Position numbers and translations under genes: made by a program
Notes under the pieces: model-generated
Seen by the model: the letters and a program-made list of their open reading frames with translations, nothing else
What the model was told of the DNA's origin: nothing
Database searches by the model: none
Shown here: piece after piece, positions 41,085-48,653 of the stretch
Layout of the letters: each line of letters opens with the position of its first letter
Numbering within the stretch: position 1 is the stretch's first letter
NCBI GenBank assembly: GCA_964556655.1
Contig: CAZKWY010000003.1
Location: 1-52,705, forward strand
Origin: CAZKWY01 sp964556655
GTDB lineage: Bacteria > Patescibacteriota > Minisyncoccia > Portnoybacterales > UBA2143
Reading direction: 5' to 3'
Length of the DNA stretch: 52,705 nt

Positions 41085-41303
41085 ATGTGTTTAGCTACTC
41101 CTGCCAAAGTAATAACCATTAAAAAAGATTGGGCCCGAGTAAAATCAGGTGACCATATCCATAGAGTTAATCTAGGCCTTTTGAAAAATGTAAAGAAAGG
41201 CGATTATTTAATTGCGCACGGAGAGCTGGCTATTAATAGGCTTAATAAAAAAGAAGCTGAAAAAATCATTAAACTGATTGAAAATTACCAAACTGACCAA
41301 TAG
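41085..41303 (+). CDS. hypC: HypC/HybG-type hydrogenase maturation chaperone
   Basis: 72 residues with the diagnostic start MCLATPAKVITI, whose Cys2 binds the Fe(CN)2CO precursor together with HypD, and the C-terminal GDYLIAHGELAINRLNKKEA. It delivers the iron part of the active site to the large subunit encoded convergently next door. HypA, B, D, E and F are not in the window. The gene is alone on the plus strand with its own promoter and terminator. Confidence 0.95.
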   Translation: MCLATPAKVITIKKDWARVKSGDHIHRVNLGLLKNVKKGDYLIAHGELAINRLNKKEAEKIIKLIENYQTDQ

Positions 41304-41306
41304 ACT

Positions 41307-41333
41307 AAAACAGCGGACTAGTCCGCTGTTTTT
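41307..41333. terminator. Bidirectional terminator between hypC and the hydrogenase operon
   Basis: Stem AAAACAGCGGAC / GTCCGCTGTTTT with a 2-base centre, T run on both strands. Ends hypC on the plus strand and could end the hydrogenase operon on the minus strand. Confidence 0.85.
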
Positions 41334-41360
41334 GATAACCCGCGACACAAGGCCATAAAG

Positions 41361-42587
41361 CTAATGGACTGAGCAAGTGATACAAGGATCGTAAGCGCGC
41401 ACTAGCATTACTAAAAGCCGTTCCAATTCTTTTCGCGAGCGGTTTTTTGTTTGATCAAGAAGCGCTTGGGCGCTTTTTTCAATGGAAGTAAGGTTTTGCA
41501 CGGTCGGAGTAATAATGTTGGCTTCTTTAATCAAACTTTCTGCTGAAGCTGGCTCAGTTTTATCCAAAATCACTTCATGGTAAAGCCCTCCGCGAGGAGC
41601 TTCTATGACGCCAATACCCTTAAAAGGCGCTTTTGATCCAGGTTTTTTAATCGGCTCTTCTAAGCTGCCTTTTAAAATGCTTTTGACAGTTTTTTCCGCT
41701 TCCTTGTAATAATAAAGAATTTCTATTGCTTGAGCCAGATTATTGTGAAAAGGATTGGCTAAATCAAGCCCGTATTTCTTATCATAATTTTGATACACAG
41801 CCAAGCGCGCCAGAGCGCCTACTATCATTTCTTCTCCCCTGTATTTGCCAAACTTCGCTGTAGAATAACTTCTCACTTCTTCCTCAATATCTTTTTTATA
41901 GTTGTTAACCGGAGAAAATTGCTTCTTTCGCGGGCTAATAGAAGATACTGTAGCAATGGAATCTTTTTCCTGTGCTGCCATGATAAGCTCTACGCGCAAA
42001 GGCGGGTAATCAAGCTTGCTGGCTAACGCTAGCGATCTTTCAGCCGCTTTTCTTGTTTTTCGAAGTTTATCGAGCAAAATTTCTAGCTTTTCTTTATTCG
42101 GCATTTTATAAAATCCGCCAATGGCAGAGCTGGTTGGATGAGTATGACGGCCGCCAGCCAGATCCACAATCATATCCGAAACCTCTTTAAGCGCCAGAGC
42201 GTCCTTAAAGGCCGGAGGATTTTTTTTAGCCAGTTCTGTCGCTCGATCAATGCCTAAATAGTCAGGCAAAGATAAAAAGAATAAATGAAGGGTGTGGCTT
42301 TGAATCATCTGACCGCACTGCATTAAGTAGCGCAAAGAAGATGCCTGACGGCTAGGCTTAATGGCTAAAGCGTTTTCCAGAGCGTTTAAAGAAGCAAGGT
42401 TATGGGCCGTAGGACAAACTCCACAAATACGCGGCGTAATCCAGTGCATCTCTTGAGCGGTTCTATCAACCAGCATGCCTTCAAACAGCCTTTCGCCTTC
42501 ATAAATATTAAGTTTAACTTGGCCCTTTTTCCAGTCAATAGTCAAATTGCCATGTCCTTCAATTTTTGCGATAAAATCTTCTTTCAT
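41361..42587 (-). CDS. hydA: Group 3b [NiFe] hydrogenase large (alpha) subunit without a C-terminal extension
   Basis: 408 residues. Nickel ligands are supplied by RICGVC (C55, C58) and by DPCITC (C402, C405) at the very end. The stop codon follows directly after CSVH, so the protein already ends at the His where a maturation protease normally cuts. In the Pyrococcus enzyme a short peptide after that His is removed; here no cut is needed. Other regions such as IEGHGNLTI and GGRHTHPTSSAIGGFY match the family. It is the last gene of the beta-gamma-delta-alpha operon, the same order as in archaeal sulfhydrogenases. Reversible H2 production linked to NAD(P)H in the cytoplasm is the family activity. 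Confidence 0.95.
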   Translation of the reverse strand: MKEDFIAKIEGHGNLTIDWKKGQVKLNIYEGERLFEGMLVDRTAQEMHWITPRICGVCPTAHNLASLNALENALAIKPSRQASSLRYLMQCGQMIQSHTLHLFFLSLPDYLGIDRATELAKKNPPAFKDALALKEVSDMIVDLAGGRHTHPTSSAIGGFYKMPNKEKLEILLDKLRKTRKAAERSLALASKLDYPPLRVELIMAAQEKDSIATVSSISPRKKQFSPVNNYKKDIEEEVRSYSTAKFGKYRGEEMIVGALARLAVYQNYDKKYGLDLANPFHNNLAQAIEILYYYKEAEKTVKSILKGSLEEPIKKPGSKAPFKGIGVIEAPRGGLYHEVILDKTEPASAESLIKEANIITPTVQNLTSIEKSAQALLDQTKNRSRKELERLLVMLVRAYDPCITCSVH

Positions 42588-42589
42588 TT

Positions 42590-43336
42590 TTAATGGTTAT
42601 TTTTATTTTTTTTCATAGCCTTATTCAAAAACATGGAAAAATAGCGGTCTATTTCTTTTTTGTCAGTAATTTGGCTAAGAGCTTTCATCAAATTATCTAT
42701 TTCTGGCTCTTCGCGCAAGCCAAAGCATCCATAACAAGGTGAACCGCCTGAAATGCATATTGCCCCGCATCCTCCTTGAGTGATAGGGCCGAGACAGGGC
42801 TTTCCTTCTATTAAACGGCAGCGATTGCCCGCCATCTTACACTCTAGACAAACTGAATAAGAGCGGTATTTTGGCATTTTGCCGGCCAAAAGGTCCTCCA
42901 TCACTCTCAATACTTCTTCGCCATTAACCGGACATCCATGAACAAGAAAATCAACTTTGACATAAGCCGAGAGAGGAAGAGCGTCAATCCCCCGGGGGCG
43001 ATATTCACTACCATATATCTTCTTATACCACTTTTTTCTTTCTTTTTTATCAAGAATGGCCGGAATGCCTCCTAGAGTCGCGCAAGTGCCAAGGCCAATA
43101 ATCATCTTAGAGGTTTTCCTTAGCTTTTTTAGCAGGCTAACCTCATGGCCGGTGATAGGCGTCCCTTCAATAATAGTAATGTCAAAAGGGCCTGGCTGAT
43201 TGTTTTCTTGGCCTAAGCGCCAATTAATAATATGGACTCTTTTTTCAAGAGCTAATAACTTTTCCCTCAATCCGACCAGCTCTACCTGGCATCCTTCGCA
43301 GTCTGTAAAGTCATAGATGGCAATTTTTGGCTTCAT
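42590..43336 (-). CDS. hydD: Group 3b hydrogenase small (delta) subunit
   Basis: About 248 residues from the ATG at 43334-43336 (a TTG at 43351 is also in frame). FTDCEGCQVEL, GTCATLGGIPA and HGCPVNGEE ligate the proximal cluster; the C-terminal CLECKMAGNRC and GGCGAICISGGSPCYGCFG bind two more [4Fe-4S] clusters. It relays electrons between the active site and the gamma/beta subunits. Three bases separate it from the large subunit gene. Confidence 0.94.
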   Translation of the reverse strand: MKPKIAIYDFTDCEGCQVELVGLREKLLALEKRVHIINWRLGQENNQPGPFDITIIEGTPITGHEVSLLKKLRKTSKMIIGLGTCATLGGIPAILDKKERKKWYKKIYGSEYRPRGIDALPLSAYVKVDFLVHGCPVNGEEVLRVMEDLLAGKMPKYRSYSVCLECKMAGNRCRLIEGKPCLGPITQGGCGAICISGGSPCYGCFGLREEPEIDNLMKALSQITDKKEIDRYFSMFLNKAMKKNKNNH

Positions 43337-43341
43337 AAAAA

Positions 43342-44166
43342 TTAATCCCAATTTTTATCTATTTCATCGAAATAAAAGACAGGCCCATCCTGGCATACGT
43401 ATTTGTCTCCAGTTAAGCAATGCTGGCATTTGCCTACTCCACATTGCATCTTTCTTTCCATGCTGACGAAAATGCGACGATCAGAAATGCCCAATGGATG
43501 AAGTACTTTTCCCAGAGCGTCCATCATGGGACCCGGCCCGCACATAGAAGCTACCGCGTTTTTGGGATCGATCTTAATTTCACTGATTAATTCCGTAACA
43601 AGGCCAACATGACCTTCCCAGTCCTTAGTTGGCTCATCAACTGTCAAAAGCACTTTAATGCTTTTGCTCCATTCTTTGAGCTTATTTTTCATTAAGAGAT
43701 CGTCTGGCGTTCGCGCCCCATAAATGAGATAAACATTATTAAACTTATCTCGATTAGCAATAATATATTCGATCAAAGAGGCAATGGGCGGAATACCGCA
43801 TCCGCCAGTCGCCATCACCATATCTTTGCCAGCAATAAAATCCAAAGGGAAGCCATTGCCATAAGGGCCGCGCAGAAAAATTTCGTCTCCTTTTTTTAAA
43901 TTATGCATCGCATTAGTAAGCGTGCCAGCTTTTCTAACCGCTATTTCGAAATAAGAATCTTCGTAAGGAGAAGAAGAGACGCCAAAAGGCGCCTCTCCAT
44001 AACCAAAATGACTGACCAAGATAAATTGCCCCGGCACAAAAGCCAATCCTTGTCCGTTTTTATCAAATAATCCTTTTTCTTTTTTCAAACGAAAAAGCTT
44101 AACTGTTTCAGAAAGATCTTGCGTTTTGACAATAATGACCTTAAATGGCTGATAAATATTTTTCAT
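43342..44166 (-). CDS. hydG: Group 3b hydrogenase gamma subunit, FAD/NAD(P)H reductase
   Basis: 274 residues of ferredoxin-NADP reductase fold. The FAD site has VPGQFILVSHFGYGEAPFG; the NAD(P) part has MVMATGGCGIPPIASLIEYI and CGPGPMMDALG; the C terminus CGVGKCQHCLTGDKYVCQDG binds a [2Fe-2S] cluster. It exchanges electrons with NAD(P)H. Lies 10 bases after the beta subunit gene. Confidence 0.94.
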   Translation of the reverse strand: MKNIYQPFKVIIVKTQDLSETVKLFRLKKEKGLFDKNGQGLAFVPGQFILVSHFGYGEAPFGVSSSPYEDSYFEIAVRKAGTLTNAMHNLKKGDEIFLRGPYGNGFPLDFIAGKDMVMATGGCGIPPIASLIEYIIANRDKFNNVYLIYGARTPDDLLMKNKLKEWSKSIKVLLTVDEPTKDWEGHVGLVTELISEIKIDPKNAVASMCGPGPMMDALGKVLHPLGISDRRIFVSMERKMQCGVGKCQHCLTGDKYVCQDGPVFYFDEIDKNWD

Positions 44167-44175
44167 AGAGATATT

Positions 44176-45102
44176 TTAATAATTACTGACTGCTTTCTTG
44201 TAATCGGCCACGATCCTTTTTAAAACTTCTTCTATTTTTATCCCTGCCGGACAAAAATTAGTACAACGAACGCATCCTACGCACTGCGCCTTGCCATATT
44301 CCTTATAGGCACGAACAAATTTATGATAATACCAGTTATAGTAACGTTCTTTAATGGTTTTGTGGAAATTATGGCCGCCAGAAATCTTAGCAAAGTCAGG
44401 CAAGGTACAAGCATCCCAATAGCGGCAACGAGAACACTCCTTATCATCTATGCGAACTCTATCCTCGAAAGAAAAACAATGACACAGCGGACAAACATAG
44501 GTACAATTACCACATCCAAGACATTTTTCTGCCAGCTCGTCCCATATTTTATGTTCGGCCCTCCAAGACCAAGCTACCGCCTCTGCCAGCAACTCAGCAT
44601 CTAAAAGCATTTTCCTTAGCTCGCTTAACTGGGAATAGTTTCCTTTTGCTTTTTTAGGCGCCGATTTCCTAAAAAACTTTCCCTTGGCAATTTCCTTTCC
44701 TTTTTTGGTTAAAACCATAGCTTCATATTCCTGAGCGCTAATTTTTTTAAAGACGACGTCGCCTCCCGGCGCTATTTTGAAATCATCATCAGTCAGACCT
44801 ATGAGAAGAGATTGGTTTCTTCTTCGCCAATAATAGAAATCCTGCTGAGGTTTTTTCATAATTTCATCCAATTGAGTCATCGCCTCAAGATCAACAAGAT
44901 TCAAGCCAAAAACAGCAATCTTTTCTTGGTGCTCGGGAACTTTTAATCGACCGCCTTTTTTGTCAAAAACAAAAGTTTTTTCTTTGGGCGGAAAAAAATA
45001 TTGTTTTGGCGGCATATATGTTTCTCTAGCGTCTATTACTCTATATTTCTTGCCCAACTCGTTAAGCCAATCTTTAATTTTGCTTTCTTTAATAACTAAC
45101 AT
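44176..45102 (-). CDS. hydB: Group 3b hydrogenase beta subunit, iron-sulfur protein
   Basis: About 308 residues from the ATG at 45100-45102. The C-terminal third carries two ferredoxin-like [4Fe-4S] motifs, CLGCGNCTYVCP and CVGCVRCTNFCP, and between them CSRCRYWDAC. The N-terminal two thirds are the family-specific domain of sulfhydrogenase beta subunits. It is the first gene of the operon; a TATAAT lies seven bases before the ATG, so the mRNA is probably leaderless. Confidence 0.93.
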   Translation of the reverse strand: MLVIKESKIKDWLNELGKKYRVIDARETYMPPKQYFFPPKEKTFVFDKKGGRLKVPEHQEKIAVFGLNLVDLEAMTQLDEIMKKPQQDFYYWRRRNQSLLIGLTDDDFKIAPGGDVVFKKISAQEYEAMVLTKKGKEIAKGKFFRKSAPKKAKGNYSQLSELRKMLLDAELLAEAVAWSWRAEHKIWDELAEKCLGCGNCTYVCPLCHCFSFEDRVRIDDKECSRCRYWDACTLPDFAKISGGHNFHKTIKERYYNWYYHKFVRAYKEYGKAQCVGCVRCTNFCPAGIKIEEVLKRIVADYKKAVSNY

Positions 45103-45109
45103 TATTTTT

Positions 45110-45115
45110 ATTATA
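45110..45115 (-). promoter_or_regulatory. -10 box of the hydrogenase operon
   Basis: Perfect TATAAT, seven bases from the hydB ATG. The -35 region falls in the T tract of the preceding terminator and only shows TTTTTG-like sequence. Confidence 0.45.
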
Positions 45116-45129
45116 TCACACAACCCCTA

Positions 45130-45167
45130 AAAACAAAAAAACCTGGCCGGATTGCTGTCCGACCAGG
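45130..45167 (-). terminator. Terminator of the Cys/His-rich protein gene
   Basis: Stem CCTGG.CGGA / TCCG.CCAGG with a 6-base loop, followed on the minus strand by T7-G-T5. It separates the gene at 45175 from the hydrogenase operon, so they are not co-transcribed. Confidence 0.8.
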
Positions 45168-45174
45168 CGTTTGT

Positions 45175-45687
45175 TTAGGCATGTTCCCTCCTTTTTTTGG
45201 CATTAACATAGTTGCCGTACAAAACGATCTTTCTAACCCGCCTATTCTTTTTAGAATCAAGGAAACAAACATTATCCTTTATTACCACGATACCTGCTCT
45301 AACCATCTCTTCAAAAAGAACAAAGCGAACATCCTCTTCTCTAATTTCTAATCTAACTATTCTCCTAACAAGCTCATCCGCATTTATTTTTTTCACGCCA
45401 AGAACTCTAACAATAGAAAGAGCGATTAGATGGACCAAATGATGGCATTCTCCGCAGAGAAGATGAATTGCTTCGGGACAGAGATAAGAGATACCGCGAT
45501 GTCCAGAAAAATCCCAATGATGTTTGAAAAAAGTTTCTGGATCTCCTCTTGCGCCACAAGAGGGCAAACAGCAGCATGACCTGCCATAATCCAAAGCAGA
45601 AAAAATTTTTACTTGCGCCGAAGTCAGCCCGCGAGTGCGGCGCTTTCTGATAGAAGTCCTTCTGGCAGCTCTGTTTTTTAAACTCAT
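45175..45687 (-). CDS. Cys/His-rich, possibly HNH-like protein of unknown function
   Basis: 170 residues. A basic N terminus (RAARRTSIRKRRTRG) is followed by a Cys/His cluster: CCC at 38-40, C44, HH at 56-57, H63, C70, then LLCGECHHLVH with C78, C81, H82, H83 and H86. The layout, with a basic leader and a closing CxxCHH, recalls zinc-stabilised HNH nuclease folds, but the catalytic H-N-H order is not clear. The C-terminal half is helical and basic, with RIVRLEIREEDVRFVLFEEM. A very strong Shine-Dalgarno AAAGGAGG precedes the ATG, and the gene has its own terminator, so it is well expressed. Nucleic-acid binding is likely; the activity is open. Confidence 0.65.
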   Translation of the reverse strand: MSLKNRAARRTSIRKRRTRGLTSAQVKIFSALDYGRSCCCLPSCGARGDPETFFKHHWDFSGHRGISYLCPEAIHLLCGECHHLVHLIALSIVRVLGVKKINADELVRRIVRLEIREEDVRFVLFEEMVRAGIVVIKDNVCFLDSKKNRRVRKIVLYGNYVNAKKRREHA

Positions 45688-45748
45688 AGCAGCCTCCTTT
45701 TGCTATGTTAAAACTGAATAAATTAGGAAAGAACTTTAAAGTCCGAGA

Positions 45749-46447
45749 TTAAAGCGAAAGCTTTTCCTCAATAGCTCTTTTAAATTTTTCGTATGGCTGA
45801 TTGCCAACAAGTTTTTCTTCTCCAACAAAGAAAGTTGGCGTACCCGAAACTCCATTTTCATCGGCTTGGACATACCAGCTTTGCGCTAGTGACTGATAGG
45901 CGCTGTCCTCAAGACAAGCGCTAAACCTATCCTGGTTCAAACCAATTTTTTGAGCAATGCCTTTCAAGTCCTCAACAGCGCGAATCTCGCTGGCATGATC
46001 AAAAAGATATTGGTTGTAAGAAACATAGCCACCCTGCTCTTGAGCGCACAGAATAGAGACAGAAACCGTTACAGGAGATAAAAATCTGCTAATTAACTTT
46101 ACTTTGCCAGTTTTAATATAATCTTCTATCAATAAAGGACGTGTTTCTTCGTGAAAAGAAACACAATGACCGCAAAAATGGCTGGAATATTCTATTATCG
46201 TCACTGGAGCCTCTTCGTATCCTAAAACAAACTCTCCTTTGTCGTTGATATAGTTCGGTAAATCTTGGTAAGAAGGAATTTCCTGGTTATTATTTTCTTG
46301 ATTTTGCTCTTCTTTTTGCCCTGTTTGCGATCCTTCCAGCACAGAAGCAGATTGATCATCACTGCTGTTGTTATTAGAGTTGTCATACCAAACAAGCAGA
46401 CCAAAACCAGTTAAAATTAATGCTAATAAAATTACTTTTTTTACCAT
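45749..46447 (-). CDS. DsbA-like thiol-disulfide oxidoreductase, membrane anchored
   Basis: 232 residues: signal anchor (about 3-20), an Asn/Gln/Ser-rich linker, and a thioredoxin-fold domain with a helical insert. The redox site is C92-G-H-C95 in YSSHFCGHCVSF, and GVSGTPTFFVG provides the cis-Pro loop. It probably oxidises or isomerises exported protein disulfides such as those predicted in the Gmad2 protein and pilins. No DsbB or VKOR gene is in the window. Leaderless start: a promoter lies six bases before the ATG. Confidence 0.9.
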   Translation of the reverse strand: MVKKVILLALILTGFGLLVWYDNSNNNSSDDQSASVLEGSQTGQKEEQNQENNNQEIPSYQDLPNYINDKGEFVLGYEEAPVTIIEYSSHFCGHCVSFHEETRPLLIEDYIKTGKVKLISRFLSPVTVSVSILCAQEQGGYVSYNQYLFDHASEIRAVEDLKGIAQKIGLNQDRFSACLEDSAYQSLAQSWYVQADENGVSGTPTFFVGEEKLVGNQPYEKFKRAIEEKLSL

Positions 46448-46453
46448 GTTTTT

Positions 46454-46482
46454 AATATATCACTAAAATTAAGCTAAGGCAA
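46454..46482 (-). promoter_or_regulatory. Promoter of the DsbA-like gene
   Basis: -35 TTGCCT at 46477-46482, 17-bp spacer, -10 TATATT at 46454-46459, six bases from the ATG. The -35 lies within the 3' end of the amidohydrolase gene. Confidence 0.55.
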
Positions 46483-47761
46483 ATTTTTTAGCTTCTTTTA
46501 AAATTCTCCCTACTCCCGTTTTTTTTATTTTTCTTTTCTCCATAATAATTTTTCCGTCAACAATAACTGTCTCTACATCGCTCCCCTTGGCAGAATAGAC
46601 CAAGTGAGAAACCGCATGATGCAAAGGCAAGAGATGGGCCTTCTCAAAAGAAAGAATAATAATATCAGCTTTTTTGCCCGGCTCTAAAGAGCCCAGCTCT
46701 TTTTCCTTTCCTAAGGCTCTGGCACCGTTAATTGTCGCCATATCTAACGCTGTCTGAGCTATCGCCACAGTCGGATCAGACCAATGGCTTTTATGGATTA
46801 GAGCGGCTATTTTCATTTCTTCAAACATATCCAAATTATTATTAGAGCAAGAACCGTCTGTGCCTAAGCTAATATTAACGCCTTTCTTTTGCATCGCAGG
46901 CAAAGGCATGGTGCCGGAAGCTAGCTTCATATTAGAAGCTGGACAATGGCTAACTGAAGCGCCTGATCGGGCTAAAAGGCTAATTTCTTTTTTGCTCGGC
47001 CAGCAGACATGAGCCAAAATAGTCTTCGGCGTCAAAATGCCATTTTCAAACATCACTTCTAGCGGCCTTTTCTGGTATTTTTTAAAGCAAAAGGAGATTT
47101 CTTCCTTGGTCTCTAAAAGATGAGTGGTCAACAGCCATCCTTTTTTGTCAGCCATTTGCCGGCATCTTTTGTAAGTCCTCAAAGAAGTCGTCTGCATCAT
47201 ATGGGGCGCTATCGCCCCTTCCACCAAGGACTGTCCTTCTAGGACAGTCCTTGAAGGACAGTCCTTGAGAGCTTGGGAAGAATTTTTAAAGGCAAAGGTG
47301 GGCATATCCAAAACACCGCTTCCTAAAATTCCCCGCAAGCCCATCTTTTTGGCCGCTTTTGCCACTTCGTCCTCGAAATAGTAGAAATCAACAAAGCAGG
47401 TAGTGCCCGACTCAATCATTTCCACCATAGACAACAAAGAGCCCCAAAGGACTTCTTTCCGGCTAAACCTCGACTCAGCAGGATGGATTTTATTAAACCA
47501 CCATTTTTGCAGATCCATATCATCAGCGTAGCCACGCAGAAGAGACATGGCTAAATGAGTATGGGTATTAATCAGGCCAGGCATTACTAAGCACTCTTTT
47601 GCGTCAAAAATCTTTTTGGCTTTTTGGCCAAATTCTTTTTCCACCGTTTTAGTCGTCCCTACTGCCTTAATTAAATCTCCTTCAATAACAAGAGCGCCTC
47701 TTTCAATAAGACGCCGTTTTCTATCTTGGGTTATTAAAATGGCGTTCTTGATTAAAATCAT
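46469..47761 (-). CDS. Amidohydrolase, S-adenosylhomocysteine/methylthioadenosine deaminase-like
   Basis: 430 residues. The zinc and catalytic residues are H67 and H69 in NTHTHLAMS, H187 in APHMM, H214 and E217 in THLLET, H251 in LAHVCW and D302 in GTDGSCSNNN, all as in the MtaD/TrzA group that deaminates adenosine derivatives. Residues about 165-178 (LKDCPSRTVLEGQS) are encoded by a palindromic repeat lying in frame in a surface loop. The ATG overlaps the stop of the RNase HII-MGMT gene by four bases. Substrate is inferred from family only. Confidence 0.85.
   Translation of the reverse strand: MILIKNAILITQDRKRRLIERGALVIEGDLIKAVGTTKTVEKEFGQKAKKIFDAKECLVMPGLINTHTHLAMSLLRGYADDMDLQKWWFNKIHPAESRFSRKEVLWGSLLSMVEMIESGTTCFVDFYYFEDEVAKAAKKMGLRGILGSGVLDMPTFAFKNSSQALKDCPSRTVLEGQSLVEGAIAPHMMQTTSLRTYKRCRQMADKKGWLLTTHLLETKEEISFCFKKYQKRPLEVMFENGILTPKTILAHVCWPSKKEISLLARSGASVSHCPASNMKLASGTMPLPAMQKKGVNISLGTDGSCSNNNLDMFEEMKIAALIHKSHWSDPTVAIAQTALDMATINGARALGKEKELGSLEPGKKADIIILSFEKAHLLPLHHAVSHLVYSAKGSDVETVIVDGKIIMEKRKIKKTGVGRILKEAKKFALA
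47224..47267. repeat. Triple AAGGAC[T/A]GTCCTT repeat inside the amidohydrolase gene
   Basis: Three half-overlapping copies: AAGGACTGTCCTT, AGGACAGTCCTT and AAGGACAGTCCTT in 44 bases. It adds about 14 codons without breaking the frame. Confidence 0.8.
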
Positions 47762-48639
47762 CCTATGGTCAAACTTCTTTTTTGTCCCTCCCCCCTGTTG
47801 TATCCTCCAAGACTTCCGTTAGAACAAACGACCCGATGGCAAGGGATGTTAGGGCAGTAATTTTTACCAAGCGCCTGGCCAACCGCCCGAAAGGCGCGAG
47901 GAGAGCCTGCAATCCGCGCCACTTGGTGATAAGTCATTGCTTGTCCCCGAGGAATTTTCTTTACAATATAGTAAATTTTTTCTTGAAAAGACAAACAATT
48001 AAAAACCGGCTGAAAGCTTTGCCGATGCGCAGGGCAAGGGCCAATTTCTTGAAGTTTTTTTAAATGGGAATAAGTTCCATATCCTTTATGCGAAGAAAAA
48101 CCATAACCCGGATATTTTTTATCCAACCTTTCCATCAAGCGATCGCGGCTAACCTTAGCCAAAATAGAAGCTAAAGAAAGCAAAAATAATTTTTGATCGC
48201 CTTTCACTACCGCCTCTTGAGGAAGAGCTAGACGAGAAAGAGACGCCCTGCCATCTAAAAACAAAAAACCTGGACAAATATCCAGCTTTTTTAAACATCG
48301 CCACCAAGCTAGCTTGGTGGCCTGGCCAATGTTAATTTTATCAATAACAGAAGACCCAACAGAACTAACCCGCCACTTTATTTGCGGAATATCTTTGATT
48401 GCTTCAAAAATCTCTTCTCTTTGCTTAGCTGAAAGATGCTTTGAATCTCTAAACCCGTTCTCCAAGAAAAGTAATTTCTGAAATAATTTAACCACTGAAG
48501 CATCAATTTGAGCCGAGCCTTTTATCGCCGCTATTGCGGCCGTTACCGGTCCGGCCAGAGGTCCGCGCCCTGCTTCATCAATGCCAGCCGCCACTTGACA
48601 ACCTTGTCTAAATGCTTTTCTTTCCCAAACAGAAAACAT
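47758..48639 (-). CDS. rnhB: RNase HII fused to an O6-alkylguanine-DNA alkyltransferase (MGMT) domain
   Basis: 293 residues with two enzymes. Residues about 15-207 are RNase HII: AGIDEAGRGPLAGPV with D21 and E22, FLDGR with D129, SRDRLM with D166 and the HKGYGT segment, so the DEDD site is complete. Residues about 210-293 are the DNA-binding and catalytic domain of MGMT: IPRGQAMTYHQVARIAGSPR, then the acceptor Cys C267 in IPCHRVV and GSLGGYN. The MGMT part ends at KRSLTIG, a few residues short of typical. One enzyme removes ribonucleotides or RNA from DNA, the other repairs alkylated guanine. I know of no standard fusion of this pair. A strong Shine-Dalgarno-like AAAGGCGGGG precedes ATG. Confidence 0.9.
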   Translation of the reverse strand: MFSVWERKAFRQGCQVAAGIDEAGRGPLAGPVTAAIAAIKGSAQIDASVVKLFQKLLFLENGFRDSKHLSAKQREEIFEAIKDIPQIKWRVSSVGSSVIDKINIGQATKLAWWRCLKKLDICPGFLFLDGRASLSRLALPQEAVVKGDQKLFLLSLASILAKVSRDRLMERLDKKYPGYGFSSHKGYGTYSHLKKLQEIGPCPAHRQSFQPVFNCLSFQEKIYYIVKKIPRGQAMTYHQVARIAGSPRAFRAVGQALGKNYCPNIPCHRVVCSNGSLGGYNRGEGQKRSLTIG

Positions 48640-48653
48640 CCCCGCCTTTACAC

